DNA from: Pelodera strongyloides
Lineage: Eukaryota; Nematoda; Chromadorea; Rhabditida; Rhabditidae
Assembly: GCA_036852015.1 (NCBI GenBank)
Contig: JAANDG010000239.1
Coordinates: 62,001-126,000 of the forward strand
Length of the DNA: 64,000 nucleotides
Direction of reading: 5' to 3'
The position numbers were made by a program, and so were the translations under genes. The notes below the pieces were generated by a model. The model made no database searches and was not told the DNA's origin. It saw only the letters and a program-made list of their open reading frames with translations. This document shows, one piece after another, positions 46,687 through 57,649 of this stretch (its first letter is position 1; each line of letters begins with the position of its first letter).

Positions 46687-49222
46687 TCAAACGGACTTGA
46701 ACAAATTACGGTCAATTTTGTATTTATTAGATTTTCCGGGACACCGCATAAGGGTCGTTGGATTGTGAGTGTCACAGAAATACAAACTGCACTTCGAACA
46801 GGAGATCCATGAATGCTGAAATGTAAACGTGTAATAAATTTTAGTTTTAATTTAGGTTAGGAAAATTTTGTGAGACGCTGCATAAAGTACTGATAGATAC
46901 ATACCGATTTTTTTTCATTTATTTGCATGTAGCATATATACTATTACAGTTATACAAAGGCCGCTTCAAAAACCAGCTGTAGTATCACTTTAGTAAATAA
47001 AGAAATTTCCATCTTACTCTGTCACAATCGTCGCACTTCTTTCTAGTGTCACAGTGGACTAGAGTATGAAAATTAGCGTTGATGGCTTCACAATTTTTAA
47101 TAGACATCTTCAGGATTGCTTCGCTCAGCTTCGAGTCTTTCACCTGAATATCATATTGAATGGTTTCGCGAGTAAAATTGGACAAGCGCGGCAGAAAACT
47201 TCAAATAGCTCGTTTTTTTAAGAATTTGTTTGTCGCTAGCTCAAAAAGCTGTGGAATTACAGGACACCACCGTGGTATCGCACTCCAGTCACTTGAACAT
47301 AATTATTTGGAACTCTCTCTGGCAAATACTGACTTTTTCCCACAACTTGATCTCCACAAGTGTTGTGATCGGCTGTTCAGTAAGGCGATCCACGAGGCTC
47401 CACTTCAACTCTTCGTAGTCACTAAACGTGGCTTAGGCTTAGGCTTAGGCTTCGGTGCCGAACTTTACTGTGCATGCTATGTTCGGAAAATAAAATTTCA
47501 AAACCACAAATTGTTTTGCTTTAAAGCGAAATACCAACCGGTTTTTGAAACACATCGAGTACACCAGCATACACCCTACGCAAATGAACATAAATTAGAA
47601 TAAAAAATCTAGCTAAATTCGAGCAACTTTGCATAAATACGCAAGAATGGAGCTGCAAACGGTGCGTTTCAAAAACCGGCTGGTATTTGGCTTTAATCTA
47701 GAATTGAAATAAAAGAGCATGTCTCATATCGTTATTCCCATTGAAAAATCACTAACACGTTTCCGTTGTCGAGAACCAGTTCCAGAAAGTCGGCTAGAGT
47801 TTTGACACTGGTGTTTGCATCAGCCGCTTGATCACCTGAAGATAAATATGTTAAATATTTGCACATTACCTAGCTTACGGCGCAGCTGGACAGTTTATTG
47901 ATTGACCAAGCCAAGCGTCGTCATCTCGTAAGAAAAGTCTGATGTTAGAATCAATTTCTCGCTCACGCACATTCATATCAATTATATTTTTACCTGGGAT
48001 CTTTGCCTCGCACTCTCTCTCTCTCTCCCTCTCTCTCTCTTCCTCTCTCTCTCCCTCTCTCTCCCTCTCTCTCTATCTTCTCCCTCTCTGTCTTCTCTCT
48101 CTCTCTCCACTTCTCCTTCCAATTCTAAGTGTAAGGAGAGAAACCTACTGATACAGCGTATGCAATAAAAGTGCAAGCACTCCATGTTAAACTTGTTGGC
48201 CATACGCATCACGTCCTTGAGCTCAGCCACTGAAATTAAAAAGGAGTTGACTAAAAAATAAGTGGTGGGCACATATCCAATTATTGAAACGTAAACTACA
48301 AGTATACTGCGACTTTAGAGCATTTATCCCAAGAGCGTAATCGGTAGCGGGCTGGTCTCACAAGTAAGACGGCCAGGGTTCAATCGCATGTGTGTTTACT
48401 CTAATTATGGGTGGCCTAGCGGATCGAGCTCTCCACTTCCATCAACAAGACGATGGTTCGATTCCAGGCAAAGCTGGATTGCCAGCATCGGGTTTCGTTC
48501 TGACAATGTACATGTTTCATCTCCACGCCACACTGCTTTCTTGGCCCGTAATAATTTATTAGGCTCTGTTTATCTTTAGGGGTCAGAATGAGAAATAGGG
48601 GTCCAAACAACTTTTAGGTTTTAAAAATTTTGTATGGGTCCGAAAAACTTTTAGGGTTTTTAGGGGCTTTCTTTGCTTGTTTTCGCGCGTAAAATTATCA
48701 TAAGACTTACAGGTTCTTTCCCTAAGATAGCACTCGCCGTTCATAAGAATTTTCAGAAGATTAGCGATGGAGTTGACATTTTCATCCTGCAACACATCAA
48801 AAATAGTACTGACAATGAGTAGGTGTAGGTGTTAGAAACGCAGTTCCGTGTCAGGAATACTTATTATATATTCGTCTATGATTATGAGGAAACAGAAAAA
48901 TCAATAAATTATCAGGTAACAATGGGGCGTGGCGCAATGGCAAGCGCCTTGCTGACGCGGCCCGTAGTTGGCTCGATCCCGTCCCGGTACCCCCTCACCC
49001 CGGCCAAAGGTGTAAAAGTTGTCAGCTGGCTAAAACTGGCGGCGATAAATCGGCTTCGGGAGAAAATTTGCCTGCGTGGAGAAGTTTTGGACCAATATCT
49101 CCGGTATCAGAAAAGAACTGGACCCGACGCAGGGTTTCTGTGGATTCGGTGGATAGAACCCTTTACGCTCTTTACCTCTGTCCTCTCTCTCCTCTCTCTC
49201 CTCTCTCTCTATCTCTCTCTCC

Positions 49223-49270
<48 letters not shown>

Positions 49271-50323
49271 ATCTCTCTCTCTCTTTCTCCCTTTCTCTCT
49301 CTTTTTCTAGCCCGTTTTAAAAAAGACCTTACCGGAATTTGAACTTCTTGATTTGGCGCTTCAGTGAAATCTCCAAAGAAAAGTTTCAAAAATACCGGCG
49401 AGTACTCGGCTAGGAATTGGGCATTCACGTAGAATGTATGACCTGAAAGCCAAATACCAGTCGGTTTTTCTAAGCATCGCGGACACCTGAATTCTTACGC
49501 ATTTATGCAAATTTGCTCGAATTTAGCTCGATTTTTCATTCTAATTTATGTTCATTTGCATAAGATGCATAAGAATGTTGATTCACTCGATTTGTTTCAA
49601 AAACCGGCAGGTATTTCGCTTTAACCTGAAATAATAGTTTGTAATCCGGAAGCAAAAAAAAAATGTGCGGTTCTTTTGTCTGTTATGGAGAACTCTCTCG
49701 CAGTGATTCAAAAATCATCCTCTTTCTGAAAAAATACCGAATATTTTACGCAATCAGGTTCATTCCGCTGCATTTCCGTGACCATTTTGTGTGTTTTCTG
49801 TGAAATTCTCTATATTTCTCGTTGAGAATTTCACAAAAAATAACAAAGTGAAGCAATCAATCATACGAGGAGGATGAACACATAAAATGAACAACTAAAG
49901 TAGCAAAAAAATGTGTATTGAAAAAAAAATATTCAGGATTTTAGAAGCATTACTGTGGAAATTGATTTCCAAAACACCAAAGTAGTTGCACCACCGAGAG
50001 ACCCTTAGCTTACCGTATACATTAATTGCTTGGCGAAAATTAGCATGCAAGCCGCGGGTGAAATGAGTGAAGGTAGTTTAGCGACGTTGCGGCGTCAACA
50101 GTACCCGCCGCATAAATGCCAAGTTATCAAAGTACGTACACCATAACACATAACTCTATAACGAAAGACACAATATGAACTTCTGAATTTCAGTTGAACG
50201 GATGCAAGCTCTAAACAAAAGTACTTCAGAAAACCTACCGTCCTGTACTATAATTTTGAAGCCGTGAAGAAAGGTTTTGGTCCGGTAAAACTCTGGCTCC
50301 TCTGGTGATGGGTCCACAGACAT
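46687..50323 (-). CDS. Gene D: BTB/POZ protein with C-terminal Cys/His cluster, 8 exons
   Basis: Exons (minus): 50239-50323, 49333-49442, 48711-48786, 48149-48229, 47757-47835, 47334-47421, 47018-47143 and 46687-46815, a 257-residue open frame. Starts MSVDPSPEEPEFYR. BTB: FKIIVQD-GHTFYVNAQFLAEYSPVFLKL, DENVNSIANLLK, LAELKDVMRMANKF. Helical part: TLADFLELVLDNGN, YEELKWSLVDRLTE, VKDSKLSEAILKMSIK. Cluster: KCDDC then SCSKCSLYFCDTH plus a last Cys (C210, C213, C221, C224, C229, H232, C240). Exon 5 is one codon shorter than in C. Introns contain CT-rich tracts, tRNA-like sequences, a TTAGGC run and two family 2 MITEs. The exon 2 acceptor lies next to one of them. Confidence 0.85.
47431..47452. repeat. 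Interstitial TTAGGC repeat in gene D intron 5
   Basis: Three perfect units GGCTTAGGCTTAGGCTTAGG, about 10 bp from the exon 6 acceptor, so the transcript carries GCCTAA units in place of a normal pyrimidine tract. Confidence 0.7.
47521..47696. mobile_element. TTAA-flanked MITE, family 2
   Basis: TTAAAGCGAAATACCAACCGG to CCGGCTGGTATTTGGCTTTAA, in gene D intron 5. Confidence 0.85.
48016..48115. repeat. CT-rich simple repeat in gene D intron 4
   Basis: TCTCTC with CCCT interruptions; the transcript strand is GA-rich. Confidence 0.9.
48330..48480 (+). repeat. Two adjacent tRNA-like sequences in gene D intron 3
   Basis: First: GCGTAATCGGTAGCGGG and CAGGGTTCAATCGC. Second: GTGGCCTAGCGGATCGAGC and GATGGTTCGATTCCA. 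Both resemble tRNA A and B boxes. No complete cloverleaf was found, so they are likely SINE heads. Confidence 0.45.
48921..48992 (+). repeat. tRNA-like sequence in gene D intron 2
   Basis: GGGGCGTGGCGCAATGGCAA (A-box-like) and TTGGCTCGATCCCG (B-box-like), closing with CGGTACCCC. Probably a SINE head. Confidence 0.5.
49179..49312. repeat. CT-rich simple repeat in gene D intron 2
   Basis: CTCTCTC runs over about 130 bp, ending just before the exon 2 donor. Confidence 0.9.
49446..49624. mobile_element. MITE family 2 abutting the gene D exon 2 acceptor
   Basis: AGCCAAATACCAGTCGG to CCGGCAGGTATTTCGCTTTAA. ACCTGAAA is found on both outer sides, so an acceptor-like TTTCAG lies on each side of the element. 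Confidence 0.75.
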
Positions 50324-50569
50324 TCTTCTAAAACTGCATCTGTAGAAAATGTGGCGGGTACAAAGGAAAAAAAACAAGTGAGAAATAAGATCATCTGATT
50401 AAATAATATATGGGAGTGTACATGAGTAGAAGGACATGGTACTATGGTACATATTTTGTACAAACTCTGACATTATGCACTGTGGTTGGGTATCTATCTA
50501 CGATGACATTTTATATGCCAAAGTGAATGCACTGTTAGGGCAGATTATATTGTATAGTATGCAATCAGA

Positions 50570-50670
50570 GTATGTTGGGCAATCAAAGTCACGCATACCA
50601 TTGCCGTAGGCACGTACTAGAGGAGTCCGGGAGTGTGCATGCTCATGGCCTCCCAGATGTGAGAGAAATA
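50570..50670 (-). promoter_or_regulatory. Conserved upstream block (copy D)
   Basis: About 250-350 bp before the gene D start codon: GTGCCTACGGCAATGG, GCGTGACTTTGATTGCCCA and CCTCCCAGATGTGAG match the B and C copies. Confidence 0.45.
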
Positions 50671-51400
50671 GAAGGATCACTCGAACCATGACACGCAGAG
50701 AACATTCTTCCAATTGCGGAGTCTTCAATGTCCGTGCATAGACCTGGGAAAATGGAACGTGCGAATTTTCGGTCAACAGACATACGAGACGAATTTTACA
50801 GGAATTGGCTTTTCCTTTTGCTTATTTAAATGGATTCGACAATAATCATGCGTAGGTCAATAAACTGGTGAAATAAAGTAAATTAACTCAAATTGTGAGA
50901 TGAGCGCCCAATTAGCACATAATTCGCGCAATTTCAGCAAAATAAAATCGTTTTGTGTCTGGACAGGAGTGCGCCCAGGCAGCGCGACGTGTTTTGTGAC
51001 GCACATGGTTCACAAAGTTCTACAACTCAGAATACTGACGCACCTCTTGCGCGCAACTGGCGGAACATTTTGTGTTGCGACCTTTCACCAATTTAAACAC
51101 TACCGTTTGAAAAGGAACAATAACAAACAAAACGCACAATTTCATTCAGCACAATTATAAAACAACATTTATTCGCACACGCAAAATAAATCACATTAAT
51201 TCTGGCAGATGCTATTCAGTGTAATTGAGCAGTCACCAAATTATAACATTGAATACGTACATATTGGGTGGGTATACACTATGTACAACTTAAAACACAT
51301 ATAAACATGGGCAACACAAATTTCTAAACCAACCAATGAAAAAAATGATAATAATTGGATAAAATAGGCACAGTTAGCAAGAAGAATAAATCTTGAGGCT
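50671..51400. other. No gene seen
   Basis: AT-rich intergenic sequence. The ORF at 50900-51160 has no recognisable features. Confidence 0.4.
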
Positions 51401-51568
51401 AAAATAACTTAAACACCATGATACATAGTACGATCAATTTTTCTTTTCAGTGCGCGTTTTTGACATGCTTTGTTGAAGTGAACCGGACAGAAATGGAGAC
51501 CGCATCTCCTACCCTCTGGGCCACTCCTACCCTCTGCCTTGACAGCGAGCGGTTGTGTGTCCACCAAA

Positions 51569-52285
51569 ATGATCTGTCCTAATGATCAGACCCCTATTTC
51601 TCGTCCCGATATTTCTATTCGACAAACAATCACCGAATTATTCACTGATCTGAAGGCCTTCATTCGAGAAGAACTCAAGGAATCATTCCGCCGTACTGAA
51701 CTCAAGAATCAATTCGTCGTACTCAACGTGGAGGAGAGCAAAAGGGTGAGTTATGACTTTGATATTGTTTCCAAGATCATGTCTTTGTCGAATAACTCAC
51801 CCGGCTCGTTTCACGTTCTGGGCCGTATAGGCAAATTCCGCAATAATTTCATTCGCCCTATCATTTGCTGTATGAATCCCGGCTGCCGCCTTCCCTATTT
51901 TAAGGAACTATCTACGAAGCTCAAGTCCATCCCAGAACTCTCTCACATCATGGTTCGTCGTGCCGAAACACCGCAGCAACGTCAGGAAGGATTTCTTCGT
52001 CGTCAAGCTGCACGAGCAGAGTCAGAGGTCAAAGTCCAACCAGAATCCTCAGCTGAGTTGCCTATGACCCCACGGGCAATTGAACAACCTCGACAGGAAA
52101 TAAATGAGCAATTGCCCCCGCCCAATTTGTCACCCGAAGTGACACCGCAGTTATCCTCCCCTCAGGTGCTCGTAAATGAGGCAATTGCCGATACTGAACA
52201 ATTGCCGTCAACTGACCCAATGTTAGACATTATTGCTTGTATTGCACAAACATTAACAAAATCGTTAGATAAAAAATCTAAATAA
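51569..52285 (+). CDS. LINE ORF1-type protein, ORF1-only element
   Basis: The open frame of 238 codons starts at ATG 51569 (MICPNDQTPISRP); the frame is also open a little upstream without ATG. A short helical segment, ITELFTDLKAFIREELKESF, is followed by HVLGRIGKFRNNFIRPIICC, FKELSTKLKSI and HIMVRRAETPQQRQEGFLRR. The order RLGK-like / RP / LK / D-T-P-QQR resembles the RNA-binding domain of LINE ORF1 proteins. A Pro/Gln-rich low-complexity tail follows. Downstream are AATAAACTATTATAATAATA at about 52465-52484 and a short A run, like a LINE 3' end, but no endonuclease or reverse transcriptase. It therefore looks like a non-autonomous element encoding only ORF1. A domesticated ORF1 gene is possible. 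Confidence 0.65.
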   Translation: MICPNDQTPISRPDISIRQTITELFTDLKAFIREELKESFRRTELKNQFVVLNVEESKRVSYDFDIVSKIMSLSNNSPGSFHVLGRIGKFRNNFIRPIICCMNPGCRLPYFKELSTKLKSIPELSHIMVRRAETPQQRQEGFLRRQAARAESEVKVQPESSAELPMTPRAIEQPRQEINEQLPPPNLSPEVTPQLSSPQVLVNEAIADTEQLPSTDPMLDIIACIAQTLTKSLDKKSK

Positions 52286-53516
52286 AGATGTTGTAAAGTT
52301 TCGGAAAAATGAATGAATAATAGATAATTTATATAATTTATTCTTTCTAGTTATGTATGATCTTTATGATAATGTATATTAGTTTGGACCCTTGTTAGTA
52401 GGAACTGTTGTGAAGCGTTCGTCTTAGGGTATCCTTTTGATTGCATATGTTTTTATGTGTGTATCAATAAACTATTATAATAATAAAAAAATCTTCCGCA
52501 GTCGATGCGCACATTCTGTGTCTGGAAAAATTAGCATACATCAAACGAATTTGTTTTGTCAATAACGATTATTCCGATCGCTTGCATTCGCGCTAGCGCG
52601 ATATCATATACACGATCACCTTAATTCAACTTACTAAGAGCTGTTTGCTAGCATAGTACTGTAGATTTCGGATATTGTTCCCCCTGTAAATGAATAAATG
52701 AAGCTTTGAGACTCACACTCACTGAAAAACCAATACAGTCAGTACAGAGGAAGCCGCTGCCAGTATGGATCTTTGAGAATGAGTGCCCGATTGAAGCAAT
52801 GTCACTAGAAGAGTTTTCGACGGACGTCTGCACAATAAGAGCGAGTAGGTGTCTGTCGTTGACCTGAGGAAAGGTTGAGGTTATTGGAAGACTTTTAGGC
52901 TTCACGCTTGACTCAATTCCACGATCCAACGGCTCCTACGGCAGCTTATCCCCCATTGGTAGTGTAAGATCAGTTGATTGTCTCTTTAAACTATTGGGTA
53001 CGTTCGCCCGGAGCGCATCGTGCGTTCGTTGTGCATAACGCATATGCTGACTTTTTAGTCCTCTGCGCGCTCTATTCCGCTGAATTACTTAGTACACGTA
53101 CACAAAAACTTTTCAAAAACATGCTCTCTAGTAGACAGTAACCCACACCTACACATTTCACAAACATACATTCCAACCTTATGTAATAAGATGCGTATTA
53201 TATCATTCAAACCGTACGAATTCCCAGATTTTGATCGTGTTCAGATGGCCAATATCCACCGAAGCCAGTACATCAGCAATTTTCAGTCTCAATTCCTGGT
53301 ACTCGCTGAAAAGAACAGAATTATTTCGATTTCGATTTCGAGCTAATCGAGTTCACATAGTTTGTGTGTTGAGCTACTGTGAACTGTGACTAAAGTAAAA
53401 CTAAAAGCGGGCTTGTTGCTTTCTTTGTGCACATTTCATTACAATACATTCAATATCGTATAAGGATACAATTAGAAAATTAAGGTATGTGTGCGTAATT
53501 AAGGTATGTGGGGAAA

Positions 53517-53632
53517 TTAAAGGCCCACCGATATAAACCTACATTTATTATTTGTTCATAATTCATACAAAGGGTATTTTGGTAAAAAGGGGTAATAAAT
53601 GTAGGTTTATATCGGTGGGCATGACCCCTTAA
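53517..53632. mobile_element. Short family 1 derivative
   Basis: TTAAAGGCCCACCGATATAA and complement over 116 bp, a mini-version of 29736-30155, in gene E intron 5. Confidence 0.75.
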
Positions 53633-54774
53633 GGTATGTGTGAAAAATTAAGGTAAGTGTGGAAAAAAAGTAATATAATTTCTTACACTTCGTCCTGGCC
53701 CGTAGTTGCCTTCAGCACGTTACACATCAACAATATTTGCTCTTCAGTCAGGTTCTCCACAGGACAAGAAGCTATTCTTTCTAAACAAAAGAAATACGTG
53801 TCTATACTATACATGCATATACCGAACAATTAGGGCAAAACGGATGTTTCTCCGTCACGGGTGGTAGATTCTTGGAAGGAGTTACGTACGTTTGCGTTCG
53901 TAATCCAAATACAACATTAGTGTAACTATTTTGAAGGAACGTGACATGCCGCGGCGTGCGTTCTGTCTGCACCATGCACTCGAGTTGCTGCGGCGAACTA
54001 ATTGCGCAAAAAATTTCGCGTGCGATACGTTGCCGAATGAACAATGCAACTCAAGTACATGGCGTATTATGATGAATTAGAATGGAGAAAATTTTACCGA
54101 GAAAATCCCTGCAACGTCTTCGCACACTTGGAATATCATAAACACTGGACATGCGCATAAGCTCAAGAACATCGTTGTCTAAATTGAGCATGTTATATTT
54201 ACATTGGCAATTGAGTTTATTACTCAATGTAAGTAGTAAGTTGCAAAATAAGTAAGATGACGAAGTATTTTATATGACTTCACTACAATTTCTACTTACC
54301 CTTGTTACTGACAAACAAATAATCAACTGCAAGACGTACGAGTTAGGTGCGCATGTATTGTCTGACTAAGCTGCCGCAGTTTTTCGATGAACATTACACA
54401 CTACGATTCACAATCCAGGTGTCATATCGCTTTAAATACTCCTACCTGTAATTTTACGATGTCCATCCAATCCCATGCCAATGGTACCGAGAAGAAGACT
54501 GAACGATTCCAAACTTTCGTTCTAAAACAATATTTCACGATCAAGAAATAAATGAGGATAAATGAAACAAATACGCTAAACTTGCACGGGATACCAGCAC
54601 GAATTTCTTCCTAATGGACAACACTACACACTACGTGATGCCGGAAGGCCGGTTTTTGAAACGCATCGAGAAACCCTGCATTCTTATGCAGCTTATGCAA
54701 ATGAGAATACATTTGGATAAAAAATCGAGCTAAATTCGAGTATTAGAATAACTCGGATGTCGGTACTATTGAAC

Positions 54775-55131
54775 TTAAAGCGAATGTCAAGCCTGATTCA
54801 CAGATATTCTATAACACGCTGTCACAGCTTCCGTAGTTTACACAATTTCTCTCGCGCTCTCCTCTTTTTCTTTGCTGACTTAAACAAATTTCTCTCGCGC
54901 CCTCCTCTTTTTCTTTGCTGTCTAACAGCAAACGGTCCTGCGGCAGAGAATAGTTCTGATTTTGTCCACACGACTCGAATCCCATATTGAAGGAGTTTTT
55001 TGGAGGGGTTTGAAATTGTTTTTCTTCTTATATGTAAGTTTTTGTTTATTTTTATTTTCACTTTCCTTACCTTCAAAACATAAGCTTTCTTTTTAACCCA
55101 ACATGAAAAACCGGCTTGACATTCCCTTTAA
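54775..55131. mobile_element. TTAA-flanked MITE, family 9, nested
   Basis: TTAAAGCGAATGTCAAGCC to GGCTTGACATTCCCTTTAA; shares its right TTAA with the next element. Confidence 0.75.
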
Positions 55132-55877
55132 GGGGCCCCAAAACATTTTTCAACTTTTTTTCGGGAAACTTCGTAGGAATAGGTAATCGACCCTCCTGAT
55201 TACGATAAAGTAGGTCATTCAGGCCCTGGGAGCCTATAATGCCCTTTAGGGCCCTACAACCTTAAGGACCCAAATTTTTAGATTTTGCTGAAACTTCATA
55301 GGAATAGGTTATCGATCATCCTGATTGCGGCAAAGTGGTTCACTCGGGTCATAGATGTCCAAAAGAACGCTAGCTAGGGTCTATAACCATCTCACCTAAC
55401 GACCTAACAAGGTGCCGCTGCTTGATTTTGCAAAACTGCATAGAACGACGTTAGCGAAAATCTTTATTTCGAGAAGAAGATTGGAATGACTAACTTTGCA
55501 AAACATAGCTATGGTTGTATAAGTGGCACAGTAATGCTTGCATGAGACAGTAGGTGAACGTCCCATTTGGAGATTAGAGCCCTGTTGGGCATTTTATCGC
55601 AGGGTTATAGGCGGCATTTTTGGACATCTGGCGGCATTTTTGGACATCTATGTCACGAATGAGCCACTTTGTCGCAAGCAGGATGACCGATAACCTATTC
55701 CTATGAAGTTTCAGCAAAATCTAAAAATTTGGTTCCTTAAGGTCTTAGGCCCCTAACGGGCTTCATGGGTTCCTAGGGCCTGAACGACCTACTTTATCGT
55801 AATCAGGAGGGCCGACTACCTATTTCTGCGAAGTTTCCCGAAAAATAAAATAAAAAAATTTTTTTGGGGCCCCTTAA
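55128..55877. mobile_element. TTAA-flanked MITE, family 8, long inverted arms
   Basis: TTAAGGGGCCCCAAAACA to TTTTGGGGCCCCTTAA, with arms of more than 200 bp (CTGATTACGATAAAGTAGGT and complement). Confidence 0.82.
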
Positions 55878-56416
55878 GTTCAATAGTACCCGGATGTCCA
55901 CGATGCGTTTCAAAAACTGGCCGGCGTTTCGCTTTAACTGAAAACTGAGAGGAAATAACTAACCGGAAGAGAAGCTCCTTGTTCCCGAGTTTCCTTAAAG
56001 TTACCAAAGCACAATTTCTCGAAATACGGTGACATTTCAGCCAGAAAATAGTGGTTGACATAAGACGTGATCTGAAATGTATATAATTAGAGTCCTGAAT
56101 AGGCTTTGCACGCTATTGGGAAGCGGGAGTTCTTAGGCTTGCCGCCGGCAGCTTGGAATTGCCTTGATACACTTGAGAAAGCGCGGCGGTGTTCTCGCAC
56201 ACTTTTGGGTGTGCCAATGTATGCGAGTTTCGAGCGTTTTCCTGCATAAAATGTATAAAACGCATGAAATTACTTTCAATTAGAAAAATTACTTCCAATT
56301 AGACATAAATTGCAAATAGACCGACCGTCCTGTACTTCAAATTTAAACGGGTGAAGGGTGGTCTTAGTTCTGTACGCTTCCGGGACCGACGGCTCCAGCT
56401 GGCCTTCGCCAGACAT

Positions 56417-57649
56417 AACTAAATTTAATTAGAATGAGTGGAAATTAAATAAATATATTAAAGTAGCCTAACATCCGGTTTTTGAAACGATTTGGATGAT
56501 CTACTCCCGTGTAGTGTAAGCAAATACTTCGCGAAGCTGCGCAATACTTCATTCTAATTATAATCATTTGCATACAACACATGGGAATTAAGACATCCAA
56601 ACTAGATTTCAAAAAAATCTACCGTTATATCGCGAAACAATGCGAGTCATAGGAAGATACAGAATACAGTACGTACAACAATTCTGCCGCAAGGATGACA
56701 ATGATGGCCCAAGTTATGCATAGGTAACAGAAGTGTAGTAATTATTAATATTTAAAAAGGTTATGTTATGCAATAATATCTTTTCGAAAGTGACGTTGCT
56801 AGTCCAGAATTGGGGCGGAGACAAAACCATCTTTTTGCTTTTTTTATTCACTAATTAATCGATAATTGTACACATCTCACTGACTCCGCCCAATTCCCTC
56901 CACCCCAAGCTGATTAGGGTGCGAAATTTCTATGCAAATCAATCAATATTATGTGGGTTCTGTGGACACTGTACCCATCCGGGAGAGCACTGCCCACTAT
57001 TCTTCGCTAGTTATTAGAAAAATAAAGTACATTTACGTGTTAAATAATGTCTTCGACAAAGACTTGTGAAATAAAACGAGTATACTTTTTGAGCTACAAT
57101 CTAAAAAAAGTTAGAGTGAAACATAAAAATTGCTGTAAATGTGATGATTGCATATCTATAAGATAGCCCACAAAAATCCCCAGACTACTCAAGCGTGGAT
57201 GTGAAAACAGTTTTGCTTAGTATGATGCAAAATGCGTTTCTGTAATTGTAATCTGGGAGATTTGTCTCAGAAAAATTAGGGAAAGCTTTTTTTACGTGGG
57301 CCTGAGCCTTTGAACGGAACGAATAAATTTAAATATCAAGACAATTAAAGAAGGTGTATTGTTATGTATTGATTGAAAGTTATTGATTTTCTTATCGCCT
57401 TTTTTACTTTTTATGGTAATAAAGAATTATGTGTTCAAATTGTATTTAGCTAATTTAGCAAGTATTATTCCTCGTAGAGTTGAGGATTGGGCGGCAGAAT
57501 TGTTGATTTTATTTTTCAGTACACAGTGTGTGTGATAGCCGATTAGCGACGATGCTTGCACACAGTAAGTGCGCCCAATTCACGCCGCACACCAATGTTT
57601 TAAATGCAGTAATTTGGCGCGAATAGCTTGAAAAGAGTCTAAGTTCGAT
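56417..57649. other. Between the head-to-head genes E and F, no gene seen (left part)
   Basis: Contains an imperfect inverted repeat at about 56470-56630 (CCGGTTTTTGAAACGATTTGG and related), otherwise AT-rich sequence. Confidence 0.4.

Larger units (their letters stand above)
54636..55937. mobile_element. MITE family 2 copy split by two further MITEs
   Basis: The outer ends carry GGCCGGTTTTTGAAACGCATCG and complement. The centre GTACTATTGAAC-TTAA-GTTCAATAGTAC is interrupted at the TTAA by the elements 54775-55131 and 55128-55877. Located in gene E intron 2. Confidence 0.78.
52648..56416 (-). pseudogene. Gene E: divergent BTB paralogue, probably inactive
   Basis: Exons (minus): 56326-56416 (MSGEGQLEPSVPEAYR), 55964-56071, 54446-54521, 54098-54178, 53687-53780, 53218-53305, 52723-52863 and a possible last exon 52648-52683. 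Splice sites and phases are kept (76, 81 and 88 nt exons unchanged). Exon 2, however, is 108 instead of 110 nt: two bases are missing just before YVNHYFLAEMSPYFEKL, shifting the BTB frame. Exon 7 retains FLCTDC, but the last exon has Tyr and Ser where F has cluster cysteines (PKS for PKC), then an early stop. Exons 3-7 read well (DVLELMRMSSVYDI, EQILLMCNVLKA, YQELRLKIADVLAS), so decay is recent, or a sequence error exists in exon 2. Confidence 0.65.

Noticed and set aside
51539..51568. Start of the ORF1-type protein upstream of 51569
   Set aside because: The upstream extension has no ATG in frame; a nearby ATG at 51493 opens a different frame that stops early.
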